In this document: in pieces, positions 33,591-41,848 of the stretch
How the letters are laid out: each line of letters begins with the position of its first letter
How positions within the stretch are numbered: position 1 is the stretch's first letter
Assembly (NCBI GenBank): GCA_020444545.1
Contig: JAHLKT010000006.1
Span: forward strand, 62,001 to 126,000
Origin: Desulfarculaceae bacterium
GTDB taxonomy: Bacteria; Desulfobacterota; Desulfarculia; Desulfarculales; Desulfarculaceae
Direction of reading: 5' to 3'
Length of the DNA: 64,000 bases
Translations under genes and position numbers: made by a program
The notes under the pieces: generated by a model
Databases searched by the model: none
The model's input: the letters and a program-made list of their open reading frames with translations, nothing else
What the model was told of the DNA's origin: nothing

Positions 33591-33690
33591 TTCCTTGCCT
33601 ATATGCCTTGCCTCCCGCCGGGCTTTGCCCTGAGAATGTAAGCAGGGTCCGGCAAGTTACTTGAACAACCAACCGGAGGATTATCGCGTG

Positions 33691-34182
33691 ATGAAAACAT
33701 CGCGTGGCGTGCTGTCTTCTCTTTGGGGCCGCGGGCGGCTGGTGTTGCCGCTCTTGGCCGCGTCCCTGCTCTTGGTGCTGGCCTGCGCCCCCGCCTACCT
33801 GGACCCGGGCCCCAACCCGGCCAAGGTGACGGTCAAGGTGCAGGCCAAGTCCACCGCCGAGGTGCGCTCCGCCCGGCGCTACGACTCCACCCCCACCTGG
33901 TTCTGGGGGCTCTACGCGGAGCAGGCGAGCGGCGGCCGCATGCCTTATCCGCCCCTGGGCGGAGGGATGCAGCCCAACCAGGTGGCCAAGGAATTGAACC
34001 AGGAGGTCACCTTCCTGCTGCCCCCGGGCAAGCAACGGGTGCTCCTGCGCCTGGAGGCCGATATGGAAGTGCCCGACTCCGAGGGCTCCAAGATCGTGGC
34101 CGTGGCTGCTTTCGAGGAAACCTTGAACCTGGACCTGAAGCCCGGGCAGAGTCTGCGCCTGGAACGCCGCTTCGGCTATTAG
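33691..34182 (+). CDS. Putative lipoprotein
   Basis: A 163-residue exported protein. After a basic N-terminus and hydrophobic stretch it has a lipobox (VLAC, Cys at about residue 32), so it should be lipid-anchored. The mature part is beta-rich, with an acidic segment LRLEADMEVPDSEG near residue 120. A GGAGGA site lies upstream, spaced better for the GTG at 33688 than for the ATG at 33691; the two differ by one residue. No family recognised. Single gene between aroF and the diguanylate cyclase. Confidence 0.65.
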   Translation: MKTSRGVLSSLWGRGRLVLPLLAASLLLVLACAPAYLDPGPNPAKVTVKVQAKSTAEVRSARRYDSTPTWFWGLYAEQASGGRMPYPPLGGGMQPNQVAKELNQEVTFLLPPGKQRVLLRLEADMEVPDSEGSKIVAVAAFEETLNLDLKPGQSLRLERRFGY

Positions 34183-34376
34183 AGCGCGCCGGCGCGCGGC
34201 GGGGTCACGGTAGAGCAATGAAATCAGAGCCGCCCCATTGGGGGCGCACCCGTGGTACAACAACAACACCTGGCCGGAGAAACCAAAACCTGCCCTGATC
34301 GCCCGGTAGGGTCCAGGCGGGACATTTGCAACCGGGGTCCGCCTCCGGTCTTTTCGCCGAAAAGCCAGGTCATCAC

Positions 34377-35477
34377 ATGCCCCCAGCCCTGCTCGCAGAT
34401 CCCAACCAGGCGCTGCGCCTCAAGCGCAACCTCTATGCCCTGGCCGCCGGCGCGGTGTACACCCTGCTGTGCTGGGTGCTCTGGAAGTGGAACTTCTTTC
34501 GGGCCACCCCCAATGAGTTCTTCCTGCTCTTCGGCAGCTTCTGGCTGGTCAATATCTGTTGGCCCATCATGATCATCAGCGGCTTCAACCTCCGCTTCCG
34601 GGACCCCAGCCTAACCTTGGGCCAGATCGCCTGGGCCACCATCACGGTGATGGTTTCGCTGTACTTCGTCTATCAGCTGCGCATGGCGGTTTTGATGTAC
34701 TACCTGCTGGTGATGATCTTCGGCGCCTTCCACCTGCGGCTGTCCGGCTTCCTGTCCATCAGCGGCATGGCCATCCTGGGCTACGGCCTGGTGATCTTTT
34801 TCCTCAACCGCAACCACAGCGAGATCCTCAACCTCCGGGTGGAGTACGTGCAGTGGTTGACCTTCTCGGTGGTCCTGAGCTGCTTTTCCCTGATGGGGAC
34901 CAGCCTCAGCGCCCTGCGCCGCCGCTACCTTAGGCAAAACCGCCAATTGGGCGGGGCCTTGGAGCGCATCCGGGAGCTGGCCATAACCGACGAGCTCACC
35001 GGGGTGTGGAACCGCCGCCGGGGAATGCAGGCCCTGGACGGGCACCTGGCCTTGGCCCAGCGCGGGGGGTACGAATTCGCGGTGTGCTATATGGACCTGG
35101 ACCACTTCAAGAAGGTCAACGACCGCTACGGCCACCATGCCGGCGATGTGGTGTTGCAGGCCGCGGCCAAGGCCATGGCCGGGGAGCTTCGGGAGGTGGA
35201 CAACTTCTCCCGCTTCGGCGGGGAGGAGTTCGTGGCCGTGCTGGTGCAGGCCGGCCAGGACCGGGCCCTGATGGTGGCCGAGCGCCTGCGCCGCCGGGTG
35301 CGCGGCCTGGACTTCAGCCTGGTGGCCCCGGGCCTCAGGGTCACGGTGAGCGTCGGCGTGGCCGCTTACCAGCCCGGCGAGTCGGTGGACCAGCTCCTGC
35401 GCCGGGCCGACCAGGCCCACTACCAGGCCAAGACCCTGGGCCGCGATCAGGTGGTCGCCGCCCCTCCCAGCGCCTGA
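34377..35477 (+). CDS. Membrane diguanylate cyclase (GGDEF)
   Basis: A 366-residue protein with about six N-terminal helices (residues 20-180), similar to MASE-type sensor domains, then a short linker and a GGDEF domain (about 205-360). The active-site motif is GGEEF within FSRFGGEEFVAV. An inhibitory RxxD site (REVD) lies five residues before it, so product feedback is expected. It should make cyclic di-GMP at the inner membrane. ATG 34377 has AGGT upstream. The preceding 194-bp gap does not match a cyclic di-GMP riboswitch. Confidence 0.92.
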   Translation: MPPALLADPNQALRLKRNLYALAAGAVYTLLCWVLWKWNFFRATPNEFFLLFGSFWLVNICWPIMIISGFNLRFRDPSLTLGQIAWATITVMVSLYFVYQLRMAVLMYYLLVMIFGAFHLRLSGFLSISGMAILGYGLVIFFLNRNHSEILNLRVEYVQWLTFSVVLSCFSLMGTSLSALRRRYLRQNRQLGGALERIRELAITDELTGVWNRRRGMQALDGHLALAQRGGYEFAVCYMDLDHFKKVNDRYGHHAGDVVLQAAAKAMAGELREVDNFSRFGGEEFVAVLVQAGQDRALMVAERLRRRVRGLDFSLVAPGLRVTVSVGVAAYQPGESVDQLLRRADQAHYQAKTLGRDQVVAAPPSA

Positions 35478-35603
35478 CGTTTCCCTAATCTCCCGTCCGA
35501 TTCCTCCTTTTTTTGGCCAACTATTGTTTATCCTTAAACGTTGTGGCAATCTACATGGTCGGAGGGGCCACACATCGTTTTATCGGACAGGAGGTTGGCG
35601 CCC

Positions 35604-36401
35604 ATGCCGCTCAAAGGGATGTTTTCAGGCCTGGCCGCGCTGGCGGCCCTGTGCCTGCTTGCCGGCCTGGGGCCGGCCTGGGCCCAGGCGCCCGGCGACC
35701 AGGCCATCAGGGACTACATCAAGGCCCACCCCGAAGTGATTCTGGAGGCCCTGTCCCACGACAAGGAAGCCCTCTACGACATGGTGCTGGACGGCCGCGA
35801 CATCAAGCAGCGCCGCACCTGGCGGGCCAACATCAAGACCAGCCTGGCCAAGCCCCTCAAGCCCAAGCTGGAGCCGGACCGCCCCCGCCGGGGCGAGCCC
35901 AAGGCCCCCATCCTGGTGGTGGAGTACAGCGACTTCCTCTGCCCCTCCTGCGCCCGGGGCGCCCGGATCGTGGAGCAGCTTCTGCGGAAGGACCCCGACA
36001 AATTCCAGCTCATCCTCAAGCACATGCCCTCGGGCGACCTCTCGCGCCAGCTGGCCCTGTATTTCGAGGCCATCGGCCGCCAGGACCCGGGCAAGGCTTG
36101 GCAGTTCTACACCCAGGTGTTCAACCATCAGCACGAAATATCCAAAAAGGGCCTCAAAGCGGCCCTGGAGATTGTGAACAAACTGAACCTGGACCAGGCC
36201 CGCCTGGCCCGCGATTTGGCCGACCCTGCCCTGGCCAAGCGCATCAAGGAAGATTCGGCCGAGGGGCGCGCCTTCAACCTGGGCGGCACCCCCGCCTTCG
36301 TGGCGGCCGGGGTGGCCTTGCGCGGCCCGGCTCCGGTGGAGGCTTTCGAGGACGTGTGGTACATCAGCCGGGGGCAGCAACCACCGCCTTTGTCCAAGTG
36401 A
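35604..36401 (+). CDS. DsbA-like periplasmic thioredoxin-fold protein
   Basis: A 265-residue exported protein with a signal peptide (about 28 residues ending WAQA), a helical segment, and a DsbA-like domain (from about residue 100) with active site CPSC in the context YSDFLCPSCARGAR. The cis-Pro loop is GGTPAFV. It probably forms, breaks or isomerises disulfides in the periplasm. GGAGG lies about ten bases before the ATG at 35604. It heads a plus-strand group that runs into a TolC-type efflux system, so its clients may be those envelope proteins. Confidence 0.88.
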   Translation: MPLKGMFSGLAALAALCLLAGLGPAWAQAPGDQAIRDYIKAHPEVILEALSHDKEALYDMVLDGRDIKQRRTWRANIKTSLAKPLKPKLEPDRPRRGEPKAPILVVEYSDFLCPSCARGARIVEQLLRKDPDKFQLILKHMPSGDLSRQLALYFEAIGRQDPGKAWQFYTQVFNHQHEISKKGLKAALEIVNKLNLDQARLARDLADPALAKRIKEDSAEGRAFNLGGTPAFVAAGVALRGPAPVEAFEDVWYISRGQQPPPLSK

Positions 36402-36442
36402 GAATCCTTGGCCGATTGGGAAGACAGATCGCAACCTAGGCA

Positions 36443-38008
36443 GTGAGGCTTAATTTGGGGCATAAGCTGGCCAAGGCGCTTTGGTGGGCCTGTGCACTGG
36501 TGTGCCTGGCCGCGCCGGCCTTGGCCGCAGAGCCGCCCCGGCCCATGCTGCCCGGCGGTGGCACGAGCAAGGCCATGGACATGAGCCTGCCCGAGGCGGT
36601 GTTCCTGGCGGTCCGGGGCAATACGGACATCAAGAACGCCTATTTGGACCGCGTGGTGCAGAAGTTCAACCTGGAGGTGGCAGAGCACAAGTTCAAGCCC
36701 GACGTCACCTTCGACGCCAATGTGCAACGCACCGGCTCGGACTTCGACGAAAACCAGCAGGGGTTCGAGGACTCCAGCGACAGCAACGATACTCAGGTCA
36801 ACGCCTCGGCCACGGTTAGCCAGCGGATCCCCACCGGAGCCCAGTTCACCTTCTCCTGGCAGTTCAACAAGACCACCGGCGACACCAGCGGCAGCTGGGA
36901 CAGCTCCGACGACTCCATCGCCAACACCTGGAGCTTACAAGCCCAGCAGCCCCTGCTCAGGGGCGGGGGCTACGACGTGAACATGGCCTCGGTGCGCCAG
37001 GCCCGCATTGCCGAGCAGCAGAACATCCTGGGCCTCAAGGGCACCCTGATCAGCACCATCACCACGGCCATCTACAATTACCGCGCCTACCTGGAGTCGG
37101 CCGAGCAGGTCAAGATCGCCCTGCGCTCGCTCAAACGGGCCTACCAGCTCCTGAAGGAGAACAAGGCGCTCATCGCGGCCGGCCGCATGGCCAAGAGCGA
37201 CCTGGTGCAGTCCCAGTCCAACCTGGCCAACCAACGCATCGCCTATCAGCAGGCGCTCAACTCCCTGCAGCAGAACCGTCTGGAGCTGCTCAGGGTGCTC
37301 AACATGAACAAAAACACCAAGGTGCTGCCCACCGAGGGCTTCAATCTGCCCCAGGACCTGCCCAGCATGGATCAGGCCCTGGCCCTGGCCTATGCCAACC
37401 AGCCGGCCTATTTGCAAGCCAAGCTGATGCTGGACAACAGCAAGCAGGACATGATCCTGGCCAAGAACAACATGCTCTGGGACCTCAACCTGATGGTCAA
37501 CTACAGCGGCACGGTCAACGATTCCGACCAGAGCGGGCACACCAACGAGTCCAACTGGAGCGCTGGGCTCTATCTCAGCGTGCCGGTGTACGGCCAGCCC
37601 CGCCTGAGCCGCCAGCAACAGCTGCTTTCGGCCCGCTCCAACCTGTTCAAGGCCAAAAACAGCCTGAAGCAGGCGGAGGAAAACCTCCTGATCAACGTGG
37701 ACAACGGGCTCAGGGACCTGAACATCAAGAAGGAGCAGGTCAAGCTCTCCCAGGAGGCGCTGGCCCTGTCCCAGCAGCAATTGACCAATGAACAGGAAAA
37801 GCTGCGCTACGGGCGTTCCTCCAACTTCCAGGTGGTAACTTACCAGCTGGACCTGGCAAACTCCGAGTTGACCCTGCTCAGCGCCAAGGTGGAATACCTC
37901 AACAGCCTGGTGGCCCTGGACCAGACTCTGGGCACCACCCTGAACACCTGGCGCATCGCCTTCAAGACCCAGCGCAAGGCATCCGAAAAGAAAGTGTGGG
38001 AAAAATGA
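36443..38008 (+). CDS. TolC-family outer membrane efflux protein
   Basis: A 521-residue protein with a signal peptide ending near ALAAEPP and two OEP repeats rich in helical coiled-coil segments (for example AEQVKIALRSLKRAYQLLKENKALIAAGRMAKSD, not all quoted as motif). It should form the trimeric outer-membrane channel of a tripartite exporter. The start is GTG at 36443, 41 bp after the DsbA-like stop; the ribosome site is weak. Immediately downstream are the membrane fusion protein, ATPase and permease, giving a complete export machine. Confidence 0.9.
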   Translation: MRLNLGHKLAKALWWACALVCLAAPALAAEPPRPMLPGGGTSKAMDMSLPEAVFLAVRGNTDIKNAYLDRVVQKFNLEVAEHKFKPDVTFDANVQRTGSDFDENQQGFEDSSDSNDTQVNASATVSQRIPTGAQFTFSWQFNKTTGDTSGSWDSSDDSIANTWSLQAQQPLLRGGGYDVNMASVRQARIAEQQNILGLKGTLISTITTAIYNYRAYLESAEQVKIALRSLKRAYQLLKENKALIAAGRMAKSDLVQSQSNLANQRIAYQQALNSLQQNRLELLRVLNMNKNTKVLPTEGFNLPQDLPSMDQALALAYANQPAYLQAKLMLDNSKQDMILAKNNMLWDLNLMVNYSGTVNDSDQSGHTNESNWSAGLYLSVPVYGQPRLSRQQQLLSARSNLFKAKNSLKQAEENLLINVDNGLRDLNIKKEQVKLSQEALALSQQQLTNEQEKLRYGRSSNFQVVTYQLDLANSELTLLSAKVEYLNSLVALDQTLGTTLNTWRIAFKTQRKASEKKVWEK

Positions 38009-38038
38009 GCCCCCGGGACCGTGAGGAGTCGATTAGGC

Positions 38039-39787
38039 ATGGCTGATCCCGCGCCCAGTTGCGTTGACCTGGTGCAGGATCTGCCCCAGGCGGTCCTGGG
38101 CCTGGGGCCCGGGGGAGTGGTGGAGCACATCAACCCCAATGCCGGCGCCCTGCTGGGAGTGGAGCCCTCTCAGGCGCGCGGGGTCGAGTTCGCCCAGGTT
38201 TTCGCCGACCGCCTGGCCCGCGGCGAGGAGCTGTTCAAGACCATAGCCTCGGCCCAGGCCAAGGGCACCTCCCTGGACGGCCTGGTGGTGCCCCTGGAAG
38301 GCGGCGGCGAGCCCCGCCAGGTGGCGCTGCACACCAAGCCCATGGCCGGCGGGGGGCTGGCGGTGATGCTCCAGGACGTGACCCGCCAGGAAGACGCCCG
38401 CCAGGCCCAGCAAAAGCAGCGCGAGCAGATCGCGGGCCTGGCCCTTCGGGCCGAGCAGGAGATCAAGAGCCTGGCCCAGACCCTCAAGCGCTCCAAGCGC
38501 ATGCGCCTGTGGGCCGCCCTGGCGGTAATTTTGCTGTTCACCGGGGTGGGATTTTACGTCTGGACCCGCACCCACCTGGTCAGCGACGTGGAGCGCGACC
38601 TGGGCGGCGCCAATACCGCCCAGGCCCAGAGCGGCCTCTACACCGTGCGGGAGCGGCCGCTGAGCTCCTCCATCAGCCTCTCGGGCAGCATCCAGCCCTT
38701 TGAGACCATTAACCTGCTCAGCCCCTTTGCCGGGCGCGTTTTGGAGCGCAGCTTCGAGTACGGCCAAAAGGTGAAAAAGGGCGCCCCGCTGATCAAGCTG
38801 GACACCACGGAACTGGAGCTCAAGCTGCGCGACGCCCGGGTGGCGGCCATCAAGGCCCAGGAGAACTACTCCAAGCTCACTGACTGGAAAAACAGCGACA
38901 CCGTGCTCCAGGCCAGGCGCTCCCTGAACAAGGCGGAGAACGACCTGGAGGTGACCGAGCAGAAACTCCAGGAGTCGCGGATGCTGTTCAAGCGGGGCAT
39001 CATCCCCTTGGACGAGTACCGCTCCCTCAAGGAGCAGGTGAAGAACCAGAAGATCAGCCTGGACACCCTCAAGGACCAACTCAAGGCGGCCATCGACAAG
39101 GGCAGCAAGAAGAACCTGGTGGTGGCCCGCCTGCAAAAGGAGAACGCCGAGGCCAAGCTGGCCCAGCTCCAGGACCAGATAAGCAAGAGCCGCATCACCG
39201 CCCCGGTGGTGGGGGTGATGATCAAGCCCACCGGCGACCAGGCGGGCAAGCACACCAAGGCGTTGGAGGTGGGCTATCAGGTGACTCGGGGGCAGGTGCT
39301 GGCCGCCCTGGGCAATCTGGAGCGCCTCTCGGTGTCCACCCAGGTGGGCGAGCTCAACGTGGCCAAGCTCAAGACCGGCCAGAAGGTGCTCATCTCCAGC
39401 TACGCCTTCCCCGGCCTGTCCCTGCGGGGGCGCATCGAGGGGGTGAGCTCCCAGGCCAGCCTGGGCACCGGCGACGGGCCGCCCACCTTCACGGTCAAGA
39501 TAGTCACCGACACGCTGGACCAGGCCGAGCAAGGCAAGCTGCGCCTGGGCATGAGCGCGGACTTGCAGGTGGAGATATTCGCCAAGCCCAAGGCCCTGGT
39601 GGTGCCCATCAACGCGGTGCATCCCGGCTCCAAGGGCGGTAACGCGGTCACCAAGGCCACGCCTGACGGCAAAAAAACGGAGACCCCGGTGAAGACCGGC
39701 GTCACCACCCCGGACATGGTGGAGATAACCTCGGGGCTCAAGCCCGGCGACAAGGTGGTCATCCCCTCGGGCACGGCGGGGAACTAA
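38039..39787 (+). CDS. Membrane fusion protein with N-terminal PAS domain
   Basis: A 582-residue protein with an unusual layout. Residues 9-115 are a PAS-like domain (QAVLGLGPGGVVEHINPNAG, ending VMLQDVTRQ). Residues 116-152 form a charged coiled coil. One transmembrane helix spans 156-175. The remainder is a MacA/HlyD-type periplasmic adaptor with biotinyl-lipoyl halves, a long alpha-hairpin and a membrane-proximal beta domain. Normal adaptors have only a short cytoplasmic tail. ATG 38039 has GAGGAG ten bases before; GTG 38021 would add six residues. The PAS part should sense a cytoplasmic signal and adjust the exporter. Ligand is unknown. Confidence 0.85.
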   Translation: MADPAPSCVDLVQDLPQAVLGLGPGGVVEHINPNAGALLGVEPSQARGVEFAQVFADRLARGEELFKTIASAQAKGTSLDGLVVPLEGGGEPRQVALHTKPMAGGGLAVMLQDVTRQEDARQAQQKQREQIAGLALRAEQEIKSLAQTLKRSKRMRLWAALAVILLFTGVGFYVWTRTHLVSDVERDLGGANTAQAQSGLYTVRERPLSSSISLSGSIQPFETINLLSPFAGRVLERSFEYGQKVKKGAPLIKLDTTELELKLRDARVAAIKAQENYSKLTDWKNSDTVLQARRSLNKAENDLEVTEQKLQESRMLFKRGIIPLDEYRSLKEQVKNQKISLDTLKDQLKAAIDKGSKKNLVVARLQKENAEAKLAQLQDQISKSRITAPVVGVMIKPTGDQAGKHTKALEVGYQVTRGQVLAALGNLERLSVSTQVGELNVAKLKTGQKVLISSYAFPGLSLRGRIEGVSSQASLGTGDGPPTFTVKIVTDTLDQAEQGKLRLGMSADLQVEIFAKPKALVVPINAVHPGSKGGNAVTKATPDGKKTETPVKTGVTTPDMVEITSGLKPGDKVVIPSGTAGN

Positions 39788-39790
39788 AGA

Positions 39791-40471
39791 TTGTCCGAGA
39801 CGCTGATCAAGCTCCAGGGCATCACCAAGACCTACCACATCGGCGACATGGCCGTGGAGGTGCTCAAGGGGGTGGACCTGGAGGTGGGGGCTGGTGAGCT
39901 TTTGGCCATCATGGGCGAGAGCGGCGGCGGCAAGTCCACCCTGATGAACATCATCGGCTTTTTGGACAGCCCCAGCGGCGGTGACTATCATTTCGAGGAC
40001 CAGGACGCCAGCCACCTGGGCGACAATCAGCTGGCCCACATCCGCAACCAAAAGATCGGTTTCGTGTTCCAGCAGTTCAACCTGCTGCCCCGGCTCACCG
40101 CCCTGGATAACGTGTGTCTGCCCTTGGTCTATCGGGGCCAGGACCGCGCCCAGCGCCAGAAGAGCGCCCGCGAGGTGCTGGACCGGGTGGGCATGGGCGA
40201 CCGCATGAACCACCGCCCGCCCGAGCTTTCCGGCGGCCAGCAGCAGCGGGTGGCCATCGCCCGCGCCCTGGCCGGGCGCCCCTCGCTCATCCTGGCCGAC
40301 GAGCCCACCGGCGCCCTGGACTCCCAGGTGAGCCAGGAGATCATGGACATCTTCCTCAAGCTGAACCGCGACGAGCACATCACCACGGTGATGGTCACCC
40401 ACGACCCCCGGGTGGGCCAGCAGTGCCGCCGCACGGTGCGCATGGCCGACGGCCGCCTGGCCGAGGTGTAA
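39791..40471 (+). CDS. MacB/LolD-type ABC transporter ATP-binding protein
   Basis: A 226-residue ABC ATPase. Walker A is GESGGGKST, the signature is LSGGQQQRVAIARAL, Walker B is LILADEPTGALD, and the switch His is in MVTHD. Sequence and operon place it in the MacB/LolD/FtsE branch, where the ATPase drives mechanotransmission rather than classic import. The start is TTG at 39791, three bases after the stop of the membrane fusion protein. It works with the FtsX-type permease encoded five bp downstream. Confidence 0.95.
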   Translation: MSETLIKLQGITKTYHIGDMAVEVLKGVDLEVGAGELLAIMGESGGGKSTLMNIIGFLDSPSGGDYHFEDQDASHLGDNQLAHIRNQKIGFVFQQFNLLPRLTALDNVCLPLVYRGQDRAQRQKSAREVLDRVGMGDRMNHRPPELSGGQQQRVAIARALAGRPSLILADEPTGALDSQVSQEIMDIFLKLNRDEHITTVMVTHDPRVGQQCRRTVRMADGRLAEV

Positions 40472-40476
40472 GCGCC

Positions 40477-41688
40477 ATGATGCCCTTCAGCGAAATCGTC
40501 CGCGAGGCCCTGAACAGCCAGGCCGCGGCCAAGCAGCGCACCATCCTGGCGCTCATCGGCATCGTCATCGGCATCGGCTCGGTGATCGCCTTGGTAACGG
40601 TGGGCCAGATGGTGCAGCTCACCTCCTTGCAGCAGTTTCAGCAGATGGGCACCAACATCGTCACCGTGCAAAAGGGCTGGGGCGATAAACAGGGCGGGGG
40701 AGGGGGCGCTAAGGCTCAGAGCCAGCAGAACATGAGCTGGGCCGACGCCAAGGACCTGGCGCGCAACGTCCAGGGCCTGGAGGTGGTGGCCCCCTACACC
40801 AGCACCTGGGGCCAGCCCCTGTTCGCCGACCATCCCCTGGACATGCCGGTGTTGGGCGTGACCAGCGCCTTCGCGGACATCAACAAGCTCAAGCTCCGCA
40901 AGGGCCGCTTTGTCAGCAACCTTGACGGCTACGCCTTTTTCGGGGTGCTGGGCGCGGCGGCGGCGGACAAGCTGGCCAAGCTGGGCATCGCGGACCCGGT
41001 GGGCCAGACGGTGTTTTTCAAGAAGCGCGGCTTCAAGATCATCGGCGTGCTGGAGCGCGCGGCCGAGGGCGGCATGAGGCCCTATGAGATCAACCCGGGT
41101 ATGATGATCCCGGTGCACACCAGCTTCCTTTTCAAGAAGGCGCGCAACGTCAATGAGATCATGGCCCGCCTGGCCCCCCAGGCCGAGCGCCACGGGGTGA
41201 TCGCGGCGGTGAAGCGCTTTTTCGAGCAGCGCCACCAGGGAATGCTCATCCAGGTGCGCTCCGCCGAGCAGCTCATCGCGGAGATGGCCAAGCAGAGCCA
41301 GCTGTTCACCCTGCTCTTGGGGGCTATCGGCAGCATATCGCTATTGGTGGGGGGCATCGGGGTGATGAACGTGATGCTGGTGGCGGTCACCGAGCGGCGC
41401 AAGGAGATCGGCATCCGCCGGGCTTTGGGCGCGGAGCAGATTGACATCCAGGCCCAGTTCCTGGTGGAGTCGGTGATCCTCTGCCTGGCCGGAGGGCTCA
41501 TAGGCATCGCCCTGGGGGTTGGCACGGCCTACGTGCTTTCCAAGATCAACAGTTGGATCTTCTTTGTCTCCGGCTGGGGCCTGGCCCTGGGGGTGGGAGT
41601 CTCCAGCGCCATCGGGGTGTTCTTCGGCTACTTCCCGGCTCGCCAGGCCAGCCGGCTCAACCCCATCCTGGCCCTGCGCGACGAATAG
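40477..41688 (+). CDS. MacB-type ABC transporter permease
   Basis: A 403-residue permease with a first helix (about 20-45), a large periplasmic MacB-PCD domain (about 50-270) and three C-terminal helices with the FtsX motif GGIGVMNVMLVAVTERRKEIGIRRALGA. A Gly-rich low-complexity loop (KQGGGGGAKAQSQQ) lies near residue 70. Two adjacent ATG codons, 40477 and 40480, are possible. Completes the exporter with TolC, the PAS-fused adaptor and the ATPase. Cargo could be a peptide, lipid or small toxin; nothing in the sequence decides. Confidence 0.93.
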   Translation: MMPFSEIVREALNSQAAAKQRTILALIGIVIGIGSVIALVTVGQMVQLTSLQQFQQMGTNIVTVQKGWGDKQGGGGGAKAQSQQNMSWADAKDLARNVQGLEVVAPYTSTWGQPLFADHPLDMPVLGVTSAFADINKLKLRKGRFVSNLDGYAFFGVLGAAAADKLAKLGIADPVGQTVFFKKRGFKIIGVLERAAEGGMRPYEINPGMMIPVHTSFLFKKARNVNEIMARLAPQAERHGVIAAVKRFFEQRHQGMLIQVRSAEQLIAEMAKQSQLFTLLLGAIGSISLLVGGIGVMNVMLVAVTERRKEIGIRRALGAEQIDIQAQFLVESVILCLAGGLIGIALGVGTAYVLSKINSWIFFVSGWGLALGVGVSSAIGVFFGYFPARQASRLNPILALRDE

Positions 41689-41694
41689 CCCTTC

Positions 41695-41723
41695 TGGACT
41701 AAGCCGCCCGGCAGACCTACAAT
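41695..41723 (+). promoter_or_regulatory. Candidate promoter of the glycosyltransferase/radical SAM operon
   Basis: TGGACT (41695-41700), 17-base spacer, TACAAT (41718-41723). A strong hairpin begins at 41730, within the first bases of the predicted transcript. Confidence 0.45.
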
Positions 41724-41729
41724 TGGTAC

Positions 41730-41839
41730 AGGCCTCGCCCCGGAGGGGGAGGCCTATACCCCCGCCACAGGAGAGAGGCATGTCCCAACCGTCCGCCCCC
41801 ATAGGCCACCCGAGCCCGCGCGCGGGCGGCGGTTTTTAG
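41730..41839 (+). promoter_or_regulatory. Structured leader with a 19-codon open frame
   Basis: Hairpin AGGCCTC-CCCC/GGGG-GAGGCCT (41730-41755), then a short open frame from ATG 41780 to TAG 41839 with GGAGAGAGG just upstream. The end of the frame overlaps a GCCCG/CGGGC stem (near 41812-41825) that is followed by GTTTTTA. The layout resembles a translated leader before an attenuator, but the peptide (Pro- and Gly-rich) shows no single-amino-acid run. Confidence 0.4.
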
Positions 41840-41848
41840 GGCGGGCGG

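Noticed and set aside
34183-34376. Cyclic di-GMP riboswitch before the diguanylate cyclase
   Set aside because: The conserved GEMM core (GCAAACC and GGGACGCAAAGCC) is not present; partial similarity is too weak.
38033-40402. A 789-codon open frame opposite the adaptor and ATPase
   Set aside because: Antisense shadow with low-complexity composition; it spans two clear plus-strand genes.
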